Shown one piece after another: positions 48,976 through 58,142 of a DNA stretch of 64,000 nucleotides; within the stretch, counting starts at the first letter, position 1; each line of letters begins with the position of its first letter. The position numbers were made by a program, and so were the translations under genes. This DNA is from Paenibacillus xerothermodurans (GTDB lineage Bacteria > Bacillota > Bacilli > Paenibacillales > NBRC-103111). The notes under the pieces are model-generated. The model did not search any database. It was not told the DNA's origin and saw only the letters and a program-made list of their open reading frames with translations. The stretch is from assembly GCF_002220865.2 (NCBI RefSeq), contig NZ_NHRJ02000002.1, positions 389,891-453,890 on the forward strand. The letters run 5' to 3'.

Positions 48976-51407
48976 TCGAGTTTCATCACATTCGTGATCG
49001 CATCTGATTTCGGGACCGAAATCACTTGCCTGCCTGTGGATTTGCGCTGCTCGATCGGTGTTTTCTCAGAAGAAAAGGACACCCGTTCTCCGCTTTGCAG
49101 AATAGCGGACAGAATCAATTCTTCCTTCACGATGTAAGCCTTCACCAGCTCATTGCCGTTGGCTTTGGCCTTCTTGCCGTCCCGGAATTCGAATGTTACG
49201 ATGCCCTTGCCGCCTCGGCCCTGGACAGGATAATCGAGAATCAGAGAACGCTTGGCGTAGCCGAGGTCAGAAATGACCAGCAGCTCCCCTTCTTCGCTTT
49301 TGATCCATTGTGCGCTGATTACCTCATCGCCGTCTTTGAGCTGGATGCCGCGGACACCGCCTGCGGCCCGTCCCATGCGATTCACTTCGTTTTCCTGGAA
49401 TCGGATCGCCATCCCTGCCTTAGTGACCAACATGATGTCTTGATCGTTCATACTGACATGGACATCGATGACAGCGTCATTGTCAGCAACTTTGCAAGCT
49501 ACAATACCGCTGGACCGGTTGGTCATGTATTCTTTGAGCTCCGTGCGCTTCACTTGACCACGTTTGGTTATAAAAACAAGCGACTTCCCAGGCTCGTCGA
49601 AGTCCTTCACCGGGATGACAGTGGCGATACGGTCATCTCTCGATATAGGAATGACATTAACGATTGCCGTACCGTTATCTTTCCATTTGTATTCCGGCAC
49701 CTGATGCACCGGCAGCAAGTAATACTGCCCCTTCTGCGTAAAAATAAGCAAATTCTCAAGCGTATTTACTTCGAATAAATATCGTACATAATCGCCCTCT
49801 TTGAGTCCCGTCGTCTCAATTTCGCCGCCCGACCGGGCAAAGGACAGTTTGCTTGTCCGCTTAATGTAGCCCTGATTGGACAATGTGACGTAGACGTCCT
49901 CGGCCGTCACCATGACTTCGAGGTTCACTTTGAGCTCTTCCACCTCGTCCTGGATCTCGGAACGACGATCTATGCCATATTTGTTACGGATTTCAGTCAT
50001 TTCCTGCTTGATCACTGCAAGCAGCTTTTTCTCGCTGCCTAAGATGGCGCGCAAATAGTCTATCGTTTTCTGAACTTCCTTCAGATCCTTTTCAATCGCA
50101 TGGATTTCCAGATTGGTCAGTCGGTACAGTTGCAAAGTCAAAATCGCGTCCGCCTGACGTTCCGTAAAGCCGAATTGAGCTACCAAATTGTTCTGCGCGT
50201 CCTGCCGGTTTTTGGAAGCTTTGATCGCCGCGATCACCTCATCCAGGATGTTCAGCGCTTTAGCCAAGCCCTCCAGCACGTGCGCGCGATCCTCCGCCTT
50301 TTCAAGATCATACCGTGAGCGATACGTCACGACTTCCTTCTGATGCTCAATATAGGCTGACAGAATTTCTTGGATTCCCAGCTGCTGCGGCGTTTTGTTG
50401 ACGATCGCCACCATGTTGAAGTTGTAAGTCACCTGAAGATCGGTTTTTTTAAACAAATAAGCCAGTATTCCCTGGGCGTCGGCGTCCTTTTTCAGCTCGA
50501 CAACAATCCGCATACCCTCCCGGCCGCTTTCATCGCGTACGACAGAAATACCTTCAATCTTCTTCTCCAGGCGGATATTTTCCATCGCCGTAACAAGTCT
50601 CGATTTCACAACCTGGTAAGGGATTTGCGTGATGACGATCTGCTGCAGCCCGCCGCGCACACTTTCGATCGAGGTGCGTGCGCGCAGGTAAATTTTGCCC
50701 TTGCCGGTGCGAAAAGCCTCGCGGATTCCGTCTGAGCCCATGATGATTCCGCCTGTCGGAAAATCGGGGCCTTTCACGATTTGCATCAGTTCATCGAGCT
50801 CCATGGCCGGACGGTCGATCAAGGCAACGCAAGCATCGATCACCTCGCGCAGATTGTGCGGTGGAATTTCCGTGGCGAAGCCCGAGGAAATTCCGCTGAC
50901 ACCGTTGACAAGCAAATTAGGAAAACGGGCCGGCAATACTACCGGCTCTTTCGTTGTATTGTCAAAGTTGTCTTTGAACTGCACCGTGCGTTTCTCAATA
51001 TCACGCAAAAGCTCCATCGCGATGTCCGACAAACGCGCTTCGGTGTAGCGCATCGCCGCGGCTGGATCATCGTCGATAGAGCCCCAGTTGCCGTGACCGT
51101 CTATTAGCATATGCCCCATCTTCCACGGCTGGGCCATCCGCGCCATGCCTTCATAAATGGACGCGTCGCCGTGCGGATGGTAATTGCCCATGACATCACC
51201 GACCGTTTTCGCGGATTTCCGATACGGTTTGTCGGGCGTATTCCCGGCGTCGTACATCGCATAAAGGATCCGCCGCTGCACAGGCTTTAACCCGTCACGT
51301 ACGTCGGGAATAGCCCGGTCTTGTATAATATATTTGGAATAGCGGCCAAAGCGGTCGCCAACCACCTCTTCTAAAAATGCAGGCAAAAAGTTTTCCAATA
51401 TCGTCAC
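48972..51407 (-). CDS. parC: DNA topoisomerase IV subunit A (ParC)
   Basis: The breakage-reunion subunit that unlinks daughter chromosomes. The 811-residue protein has the winged-helix and tower core with the catalytic Tyr in [12 protein letters not shown]. The quinolone-resistance region is [18 protein letters not shown]. The C-terminal half is a beta-pinwheel domain with GyrA-box-like repeats ([25 protein letters not shown]), without the intact GyrA box QRRGGKG. I therefore call it ParC rather than GyrA, supported by parE directly upstream. The start is a GTG at 51407, ten bases after GAGGAG within the parE end. Confidence 0.93.
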   Translation of the reverse strand: MTILENFLPAFLEEVVGDRFGRYSKYIIQDRAIPDVRDGLKPVQRRILYAMYDAGNTPDKPYRKSAKTVGDVMGNYHPHGDASIYEGMARMAQPWKMGHMLIDGHGNWGSIDDDPAAAMRYTEARLSDIAMELLRDIEKRTVQFKDNFDNTTKEPVVLPARFPNLLVNGVSGISSGFATEIPPHNLREVIDACVALIDRPAMELDELMQIVKGPDFPTGGIIMGSDGIREAFRTGKGKIYLRARTSIESVRGGLQQIVITQIPYQVVKSRLVTAMENIRLEKKIEGISVVRDESGREGMRIVVELKKDADAQGILAYLFKKTDLQVTYNFNMVAIVNKTPQQLGIQEILSAYIEHQKEVVTYRSRYDLEKAEDRAHVLEGLAKALNILDEVIAAIKASKNRQDAQNNLVAQFGFTERQADAILTLQLYRLTNLEIHAIEKDLKEVQKTIDYLRAILGSEKKLLAVIKQEMTEIRNKYGIDRRSEIQDEVEELKVNLEVMVTAEDVYVTLSNQGYIKRTSKLSFARSGGEIETTGLKEGDYVRYLFEVNTLENLLIFTQKGQYYLLPVHQVPEYKWKDNGTAIVNVIPISRDDRIATVIPVKDFDEPGKSLVFITKRGQVKRTELKEYMTNRSSGIVACKVADNDAVIDVHVSMNDQDIMLVTKAGMAIRFQENEVNRMGRAAGGVRGIQLKDGDEVISAQWIKSEEGELLVISDLGYAKRSLILDYPVQGRGGKGIVTFEFRDGKKAKANGNELVKAYIVKEELILSAILQSGERVSFSSEKTPIEQRKSTGRQVISVPKSDAITNVMKLD

Positions 51408-51414
51408 GATTTAT

Positions 51415-53388
51415 CTACTCCTCGAACTCGGTAAAGTCGACATTCTCGATGATCCAACGCTTGCGGGGGTCGACCTTGTCCCCCATTAGCGTCGACACAC
51501 GCCGTTCGGCTTTGGCCGCGTCCTCAATCTGCACCTGCAGCAAAGTGCGGGTGCTCGGGTCCATAGTCGTTTCCCATAGCTGGTCCGGGTTCATCTCGCC
51601 TAAACCTTTGTAACGCTGAAGCTCGGTGCCTTTGCCCAGCTTTTTTGTGAGTGCAGCCAGCTGGTCATCCGTCCAAGCATAATTGACCGAGCTGTTTTTG
51701 CCGGCCTTTTTCGTTACTTTGTAAAGCGGCGGCTGGGCTATGTACACCTTGCCTGCGTCAATGAGCGGCTTCATGTAGCGGTAGAAAAAGGTCAGAAGCA
51801 GCACCTGAATGTGAGCACCGTCCGTATCGGCGTCCGTCATAATAATAATCTTCGCATAATTGCTTTCGCTTACGTCAAACTCGGGGCCGACTCCAGCGCC
51901 TATCGCGGATATGATCGCCTTATATTCATCGTTCTTCATAATATCGGCCAGCTTGGCCTTCTCCGGATTCATCGGCTTTCCTTTGAGCGGCAAAATCGCC
52001 TGATGCTTCGAGTCACGCCCCTGCTTTGCCGAGCCGCCGGCAGAGTCTCCCTCTACAATGAACAGCTCATTTTTGCTGTAATCCTTAGACTGAGCAGGCG
52101 TGAGCTTTCCGCCAAGGTTGGAGCTCTCGCTTCTGCCTTTCTTGCCGCTCCGCACCTCCTCACGAGCCTTGCGCGCCGCCTCCCTGGCTTTGGCAGACTG
52201 CACCGCTTTTTTCATCACCATCTGGGCGACTTGCGGATTTTCTTCCAAGAACACCGCCATTTTCTCAGACACGATCGAATCCACTATGCTCCGCGCTGAT
52301 GCGCTGCCTAATTGATCCTTCGTTTGTCCGACGAATTCAACCTCGCCCATTTTGATGTTAATCACGGCCATCATGCCTTCGCGCAAGTCCTGGCCATCGA
52401 GATTTTTATCTTTCTCTTTCAAAATACCCGTTTTCCGGGCGTAATCATTCATCACGCGGGTATATGCCGTTTTAAACCCCGTCTCATGCGTACCGCCCCC
52501 CCGCGTGGGGATTGCGTTCACGAACGAAACGATGGTTTCCGTGTAGCCGTCGTTGTATTGCAGTGCAACTTCGACTTCGATGTCATCTTTCTCCGCGGTA
52601 AAATGAATCACATCGTGCAGCACCGTTTTTTCTTCATTCAAAAACTTGACAAACTGGCTGGCCCCGCCTTCGTACTGGAACACTTCTTGTTTACCCGCGC
52701 GCTCATCCTTCACCGTTACCTGCAGCCCGGAATTCAGAAATGCAATTTCCTGCAAGCGCTCGAGCAGCGTATCGTAATTTACCGCAATGCCGCCTTGGAA
52801 GACGCGCTTATCCGGTTTGAAAGCGACCTTGGTTCCGGTCTGTCTTGTATTTCCGGTTATTTCAAGCCCTGTCACAGGCTCCCCGACATGTTCGACACCC
52901 TGCTCGTCCACCCAGTATTCAAACCGCTGGCGATGGATTTTGCCGTCACGGTAGATTGTCACTTCCAGCCACTCGGAGAGTGCATTGGTTACGGAGGCGC
53001 CCACGCCGTGCAAGCCCCCGGACTTTTTATAGCCCCCGCCGCCGAACTTGCCTCCGGCATGGAGAATCGTGAACACCACCTGCGGGGTGGGAATCCCTGT
53101 CTTGTGCATCCCCGTCGGAATACCGCGACCGTTATCCTGCACCGTGATGGAGTTGTCTTTCTGAATGATTACATCGATCTTGGAACAAAACTTAGCCAAA
53201 TGTTCGTCGACAGCATTATCGACTATTTCCCATAACAAATGATGGAGTCCGGAAGTACTGGTACTTCCGATGTACATACCCGGTCTTTTACGAACTGCCA
53301 CAAGCCCTTCCAATACTTGTATATCGTCGGCGCCATAATCCGTCCGCGTGGTTGTCTTACTGGCAAACAAATCAAGTTGCTCGGCCAT
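51415..53388 (-). CDS. parE: DNA topoisomerase IV subunit B (ParE)
   Basis: The ATPase subunit of topoisomerase IV, 657 residues. The GHKL ATPase has EIVDNAVDEHLAKF, NGRGIPTGMH and GGLHGVGASVTNAL. The transducer follows, then the TOPRIM domain with EGDSAGGSAKQGRD, KPMNPEKAK and DADTDGAHI. The ATG at 53388 follows AGGGAGG. It forms a two-gene operon with parC. Confidence 0.95.
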   Translation of the reverse strand: MAEQLDLFASKTTTRTDYGADDIQVLEGLVAVRKRPGMYIGSTSTSGLHHLLWEIVDNAVDEHLAKFCSKIDVIIQKDNSITVQDNGRGIPTGMHKTGIPTPQVVFTILHAGGKFGGGGYKKSGGLHGVGASVTNALSEWLEVTIYRDGKIHRQRFEYWVDEQGVEHVGEPVTGLEITGNTRQTGTKVAFKPDKRVFQGGIAVNYDTLLERLQEIAFLNSGLQVTVKDERAGKQEVFQYEGGASQFVKFLNEEKTVLHDVIHFTAEKDDIEVEVALQYNDGYTETIVSFVNAIPTRGGGTHETGFKTAYTRVMNDYARKTGILKEKDKNLDGQDLREGMMAVINIKMGEVEFVGQTKDQLGSASARSIVDSIVSEKMAVFLEENPQVAQMVMKKAVQSAKAREAARKAREEVRSGKKGRSESSNLGGKLTPAQSKDYSKNELFIVEGDSAGGSAKQGRDSKHQAILPLKGKPMNPEKAKLADIMKNDEYKAIISAIGAGVGPEFDVSESNYAKIIIMTDADTDGAHIQVLLLTFFYRYMKPLIDAGKVYIAQPPLYKVTKKAGKNSSVNYAWTDDQLAALTKKLGKGTELQRYKGLGEMNPDQLWETTMDPSTRTLLQVQIEDAAKAERRVSTLMGDKVDPRKRWIIENVDFTEFEE

Positions 53389-53448
53389 TGCAGCCTCCCT
53401 TAAGCTGAAGCTCTAGTTTCTATTGTGCATTATAAACATCTTGCGCTG

Positions 53449-54441
53449 CTAGTTCAATATATCTTTTTTCGTGAAGACTGCAAAGGACGCGATAATCGAG
53501 GCTATACCCCAGACCGTAAGAACAGCCAAAGAAAACCCTAAATCCATGCCCTTGATCGGCGGAAGGCTGCCCGTTAAATAATCGGTAAGCTGCAGATTGA
53601 CCATGAATAAGTATTTAGCGGTTTCCCACGAGGATACCATGTTGGTTAAGATCGTTCCCGATATAAGTACCGCCAGCATCACGCCCATGCCCGCGGCGGT
53701 ACTGCGAATCAGCACAGATACCATCAGCGACATAACAGCAACTATCAAAGCCGAGTACCACACCAAACCAAACTCCATTAGAAGGTACAGCCATTGCTCT
53801 ATCGGCCGGACGAAACTGGTGTCTACTTCCGTGCCGCTGATTTGAAAACCAAAGAACACCGGCATATCCCAACCGCCGTAACCGAACACGACACCGGATA
53901 TCAGATAACAGAGCAGTGCGGTGCATATGACAATAAGCGATGTGAACAATATCAAGCTGATCAATTTGCTCATTAAAATCTTCCACCGGCTGACAGGCCT
54001 CGTCAACAGCAGCTTGATCGTCCCGGTCGAATGCTCGGAAGATACGAGATCGGAGGCTATGACCATAACCATGAGCGGAATAAAGAGTCCGACCGCGTTT
54101 TTCATGAATTCTCTAGTAAAGGTTACCCCGTTAGGAGCTGCAGGATTCACATCTTTATCCAAATAGTATTGCGCCAGCTGCACTTGCACCCGCCGGAACT
54201 GCTTCCATTCCTCCGGAACTCGTGCACTGCCAATGCTGCGTGTGTAATCGTTAATCTTTTCGCGCTGTTCAGCACGCCAATCAGTTGTACCGAATCGTTT
54301 CAGGTTTTCTTCCGCCACCTTCATTTGCGCATATGTGAACATGGGGATGAGAGTGGCTAAAATAAGCAGAACGGCAAACAGGCGTCTCTTTTTGACAATC
54401 TTGATGCACTCGTTCTGCACTAAAGGATATAAACTAACCAA
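53449..54441 (-). CDS. ABC-2-type transporter permease
   Basis: A six-helix permease of 330 residues. The first helix is RLFAVLLILATLIPMFTY, followed by an extracellular region of about 80 residues. The SSEHSTGTIKLLLTRPVSRWKILMSK motif is typical of ABC-2 permeases, and four to five more helices follow. The TTG start at 54441 overlaps the ATPase stop and uses GGAGGGG seven bases upstream. It pairs with the ATPase at 54434-55384. Such systems can export peptides or confer antibiotic resistance. The substrate is unknown. Confidence 0.85.
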   Translation of the reverse strand: MVSLYPLVQNECIKIVKKRRLFAVLLILATLIPMFTYAQMKVAEENLKRFGTTDWRAEQREKINDYTRSIGSARVPEEWKQFRRVQVQLAQYYLDKDVNPAAPNGVTFTREFMKNAVGLFIPLMVMVIASDLVSSEHSTGTIKLLLTRPVSRWKILMSKLISLILFTSLIVICTALLCYLISGVVFGYGGWDMPVFFGFQISGTEVDTSFVRPIEQWLYLLMEFGLVWYSALIVAVMSLMVSVLIRSTAAGMGVMLAVLISGTILTNMVSSWETAKYLFMVNLQLTDYLTGSLPPIKGMDLGFSLAVLTVWGIASIIASFAVFTKKDILN

Positions 54442-55384
54442 TGCGCTTCCCCTCCGTTAAGCTCAAGAATAGATCCTCCAGTGTGGGGTTTTTCGTTTCC
54501 ACGCCAAATATGTGAATACCTGATTCCACTAATCGCCGGGTCACATCGGGAACAGCCTCTGGGCTCAGCTGGGTCACCACGTGCGCTGCTGTATGGTGTT
54601 CCGCCGTGCCCTCTTCGGCGTACAGCACCTGAACATCCGGCTCTTCATTAAGCATCGAAAGCGCCTGTTGAAGTGGCGCCACCCGCCAAACGACGCGGCT
54701 CGCCGATTCGTCGATCAGCGCATCGACCTCGCCTACCGTGATGACTTCCCCATGGCTAATGATCGCTACCCGGTCGCACATTTGCTGAATTTCACTCAGC
54801 AAATGGCTCGACACGAACAGGCTCAGACCGGTTTTCGCGAGCTGCAGGATGAACTCCCGCATCTCTTTGATCCCCTGTGGATCCAAGCCGTTAGTGGGCT
54901 CATCCAGGATGAGCAGCTTAGGATTGTTCAGCAGCGCCTGCGCGATGCCGAGCCGCTGCCTCATACCGAGCGAATATGTTTTCACCTTATCGTGAATTCG
55001 GGCGTCCATACCTACGATGTCTACAACTTCTTGAATCCTCTGGTCGGTGACCGCGGGCAGCATGCGCGCAAAATGCTCCAAGTTCTCCCATCCGCTCAGA
55101 TAAGAATATAGCTCCGGATTTTCGACGATGCACCCTATGTGCTGCAGTGCTTCATTGTGCTGCTTATGGACATCGCAGCCGCAAATCGTGATGGAGCCGG
55201 CGGTAGGTGCGATCAAGCCGACAAGCATTCGTATTGTCGTGGTTTTACCGGAGCCGTTCGGCCCGAGAAAGCCGAATATTTCCCCGCCGTATACATCGAA
55301 TGAAATGCCTTTTATAATCTCTTTGCCTTTTATCGTTTTTTTTATATCTTTCACCGACAATACGATGTCTCTTTCATCTCCCAT
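54434..55384 (-). CDS. ABC transporter ATP-binding protein (ABC-2 exporter type)
   Basis: A 316-residue ATPase. Walker A is GPNGSGKTTT, the signature is YSLGMRQRLGIAQALL, Walker B is LLILDEPTNGLDPQG, and the switch His is in SSHLLSEI. After about residue 215 a C-terminal regulatory domain follows, typical of bacitracin-type and NatA-type ATPases. The ATG at 55384 follows GGGGAGAG. It is translationally coupled to the permease. Confidence 0.9.
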   Translation of the reverse strand: MGDERDIVLSVKDIKKTIKGKEIIKGISFDVYGGEIFGFLGPNGSGKTTTIRMLVGLIAPTAGSITICGCDVHKQHNEALQHIGCIVENPELYSYLSGWENLEHFARMLPAVTDQRIQEVVDIVGMDARIHDKVKTYSLGMRQRLGIAQALLNNPKLLILDEPTNGLDPQGIKEMREFILQLAKTGLSLFVSSHLLSEIQQMCDRVAIISHGEVITVGEVDALIDESASRVVWRVAPLQQALSMLNEEPDVQVLYAEEGTAEHHTAAHVVTQLSPEAVPDVTRRLVESGIHIFGVETKNPTLEDLFLSLTEGKRIG

Positions 55385-55431
55385 GGTAGAATCATCTCTC
55401 CCCGGCTGTAAAAAATGAAATTATAAGTTCA

Positions 55432-56256
55432 TCAATGCACAATTTGTGCGATGCGTTCGGCTATGCGCGCATAACCGTCCTGATTAGGATGAAAGTGGTC
55501 GGTATACAAGTATCTGCTTAGATTCAGTTCAAACAAATCGTACGTGGGAACAACGATGACATGGCTGTAGCGATTCGCCAGCTGGAATGCCTCAGAATTC
55601 CATTGCTGGATTATGGGCCCGCCATCCCGTTTCGTATCAATGTCCAGAAACGGATGATATAAGCCGACATAGCAGATGATTGCGTTCGGATTGTACTGGT
55701 GAAGGCGGTCAATGATCTGTTCCAAACGTTGCATGGCTGCAGGCATCCGGCCGACGCCCGCACCCGGATTGAAGCCCTCATCGGATTCTCCGGAGAATAT
55801 GTCTTGTCCTCCTTGAAACAGATCGTTAGCACCTATGGTCAACAGTACGATATCGGCCTCCGACACCGCGGTACCGATCCCTTTGTTCGCATCCATGTCT
55901 TTCAATAGATCCGTGGTGCGATATCCGGGTATGGCGAAGTTGTTCAGAACGTATACCGGCTTGCCGAGCCGGTCCGCCAGCATTTCTTTGGTCTGGCCCA
56001 CATAGCCGCGTCCCGTTAAATCCCCTGTACCTGCGGTAAGTGAATCGCCCAGCGCCACAATGTTGATTTTGTCTTTATCCGCCATCGGCGGCGAGTCGGG
56101 CTTTTCCGTCTCTGCAGGAGCTTGCGTTTCAGTAGAAACGGCGGGCTTCGGATAAATGATCTGATTAACGGCATAGACAAATCCAAATATACAAATCAGC
56201 GTGGACAGCAGCGCAGCCAAACCGACCGTGCGCCATATAAAGCGAGTGGAAAACAA
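55432..56256 (-). CDS. SGNH/GDSL-type lipase or esterase, membrane-anchored
   Basis: An extracellular hydrolase of 274 residues. One N-terminal membrane segment (VGLAALLSTLICIFGFVYAV) is followed by a Pro/Thr/Glu linker and an SGNH domain. Block I is VALGDSLTAGTGD (catalytic Ser), block II is the conserved Gly region, block III is TIGANDLF (Asn) and block V is TDHFHPNQDGY (Asp/His). I chose the TTG at 56256, seven bases after GGGGAGGG. The frame extends further but that part contains the site. Possible substrates are lipids or acetylated cell-wall polymers. Confidence 0.88.
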   Translation of the reverse strand: MFSTRFIWRTVGLAALLSTLICIFGFVYAVNQIIYPKPAVSTETQAPAETEKPDSPPMADKDKINIVALGDSLTAGTGDLTGRGYVGQTKEMLADRLGKPVYVLNNFAIPGYRTTDLLKDMDANKGIGTAVSEADIVLLTIGANDLFQGGQDIFSGESDEGFNPGAGVGRMPAAMQRLEQIIDRLHQYNPNAIICYVGLYHPFLDIDTKRDGGPIIQQWNSEAFQLANRYSHVIVVPTYDLFELNLSRYLYTDHFHPNQDGYARIAERIAQIVH

Positions 56257-56353
56257 AATCAAACCCTCCCCTTCCCGTGCTTCGACAGAGCTCCAGTCTA
56301 TCATTTAGAGTAGCGGTTCCAAAGTGATTTTGCAAACTGCATATGCAAACAGA

Positions 56354-56374
56354 CTGGAAGCGCTATGCTTCCAG
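56354..56374 (-). terminator. Hairpin after the M23 protein gene
   Basis: CTGGAAGC / GCTTCCAG is a perfect 8-bp stem with a five-base loop. The T-run is poor (TCTGTTTGC), so termination would be weak. Confidence 0.5.
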
Positions 56375-56412
56375 CCTGCTCTACTGCATCCCTCGCCGGC
56401 GGGCCAGGTCTT

Positions 56413-57888
56413 CTATTGACTGTCAGTCAAAAATTTGAGCGGATTTTGCTGTTCATCTCCTTTTCGCACCTCGAAATGCAGATGCACGCCGGTAGAGTTG
56501 CCGGTAGTCCCCATCACTCCGATCTTATCGCCCTTCTCAACGGCATCCCCTTTGCTGATCAGTATTTTGCTCAGATGTCCGTACAGCGTACTGTATCCAT
56601 TCTGGTGATCGATAATGATACAGTTACCATAGCCTTTTTTCCAGCCGGCGTATGCCGCTTTTCCATGGTCTGCTGCCATAATGGCAGTGTGGTCGGATAC
56701 CATGTCGGTGCCCGGATGGAACCCGCCCCACCTTTTTCCGTAGACGCTGGTTAATTTCGCTCTGTAGACCGGCCAAGCGAACGTGCCGGTGCCTACCCCT
56801 GGAATGACCTTAGTGCCTTTGCGCATCACGGCTGCCGTCATCGGACGGAGCAGTGTTTCGTTGGCTGCGGACTGTTCCTGAAATTCGCCATTGATCCTGG
56901 TTGTCACATAAGTGACCTCCTTCAGTCCGTTCGCCCCGGGGATCTTGGTTTCTTTTACGCCAGCCCTTAATGTAGGATCATCGATATATGTAATTTCATA
57001 GGGCACCTCTACGGTGACCGTATGTTTTTCCCTTGTTTTCACGGACAGAAGCGGCTGCCTCACCGTAAGATCTAATTCGTCTCCGGCCCGGATGATGTTG
57101 TTTTTGACAGATGGATTATTGTCATAGATCGCCTGCCTGCTTATTTGAAATTTGTATGCGATACATGAAATGCAGTCTCCGGCTTGAACCGTATATTTGA
57201 CTGGCTGAACATGGCCTGTTTCAATCGTATTGAACAGTGTGCCCGTGTCGGATATATCCGATGGCGTTACCTCCATCGTTGCAAACTCGACCTGTTGCAC
57301 AAATTCCGCGGATTCGATGACAGGACCGCTGTCGGCTGCAGGCGGCTGCTGATGCTGCTGCGCGGCCGCTGCGTTGGGCGCCTGAACTGTTCCTTCTGCT
57401 GTGCGAGCCAAAATGCTGCTATTTCCGTTGGCGGCGCCGCCCATGTATTTCTGCTTCACCTGATCCAGTAACGCCACTGCCGCTGCTTCATCCCTGACAA
57501 ATCCGATTGGTTTGCCCTCGATACGAATTTGTACACCGTTCATTTGAATTCGTGCCCTTTTGTTTAACGCCGCAATCGCCTGTGCATCATCATACCACGC
57601 TTCGTACTCACGTTCGCGCACAAATTGCAGGTCCGGAAGCTTCACCTCCGCCTGCACGCTGGGATGTGCCAATGCAACCTCAGTTTTCTTGCGTTCGAGC
57701 CACTGCCACACAACATCGGGATTGCTCACCGCGCCTATAGCTTCCGTTCCCGCGACCACCCGGTAACGTGTCACAGTGTGGTGCAGCATATACATATAGA
57801 CAAAAGAAAATATCAGGGCGAGGACCGCCAAACTGCCGCAGCTGATAATCCATCTCTTTTCCTTCATCCAACTTGTTGTGTAATCCAC
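56413..57888 (-). CDS. M23 metallopeptidase with LysM and G5 domains
   Basis: A cell-wall peptidoglycan hydrolase of 491 residues. One N-terminal membrane segment (WIISCGSLAVLALIFSFVYM) is followed by an extracellular region of about 190 residues, a LysM motif (YTVQAGDCISCIAYKFQISRQ), a G5 domain (EVPYEITYIDDPTLRAG) and the M23 domain. Its zinc ligands lie in FHPGTDMVSD and GVHLHFEV. I chose the GTG at 57888 five bases after GGGAGG. An ATG at 57867 is an alternative. Upstream is a TGAATA-17-TATACT element that resembles a forespore sigma-G promoter, so a sporulation role is possible. Confidence 0.9.
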   Translation of the reverse strand: MDYTTSWMKEKRWIISCGSLAVLALIFSFVYMYMLHHTVTRYRVVAGTEAIGAVSNPDVVWQWLERKKTEVALAHPSVQAEVKLPDLQFVREREYEAWYDDAQAIAALNKRARIQMNGVQIRIEGKPIGFVRDEAAAVALLDQVKQKYMGGAANGNSSILARTAEGTVQAPNAAAAQQHQQPPAADSGPVIESAEFVQQVEFATMEVTPSDISDTGTLFNTIETGHVQPVKYTVQAGDCISCIAYKFQISRQAIYDNNPSVKNNIIRAGDELDLTVRQPLLSVKTREKHTVTVEVPYEITYIDDPTLRAGVKETKIPGANGLKEVTYVTTRINGEFQEQSAANETLLRPMTAAVMRKGTKVIPGVGTGTFAWPVYRAKLTSVYGKRWGGFHPGTDMVSDHTAIMAADHGKAAYAGWKKGYGNCIIIDHQNGYSTLYGHLSKILISKGDAVEKGDKIGVMGTTGNSTGVHLHFEVRKGDEQQNPLKFLTDSQ

Positions 57889-57921
57889 TTGTACCTCCCA
57901 TAAAGCGGTGTAATGGTGGAA

Positions 57922-57950
57922 AGTATACAACCTTTTCAACAGTCTATTCA
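57922..57950 (-). promoter_or_regulatory. Possible sigma-G/A promoter of the M23 gene
   Basis: TGAATA (57950-57945), 17 bases, TATACT (57927-57922). The -35 equals the sigma-G consensus as I know it. The -10 also fits sigma-A. Confidence 0.45.
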
Positions 57951-58142
57951 TCGAATCAGCCCGGTAGTACACAAAAAACGCCCTATAAGGACGTTAAGAG
58001 TGTGGAGAAAGTATTGTGTTACTTCCAGCGATGAGGCACTTACTCCACGAGCTCACCCCCTGGTAAGGACGTCTAATTCGACAAAAGCAGCGATTGAACC
58101 GCAAATGGTTGCAGCCAGGGTGGTCGCGGCCGGTCGGTAAGA

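Noticed and set aside
52312..53235. 307-codon plus-strand open frame opposite parE
   Set aside because: It is antisense to conserved ATPase and transducer motifs of ParE, with no family resemblance and no ribosome binding site.
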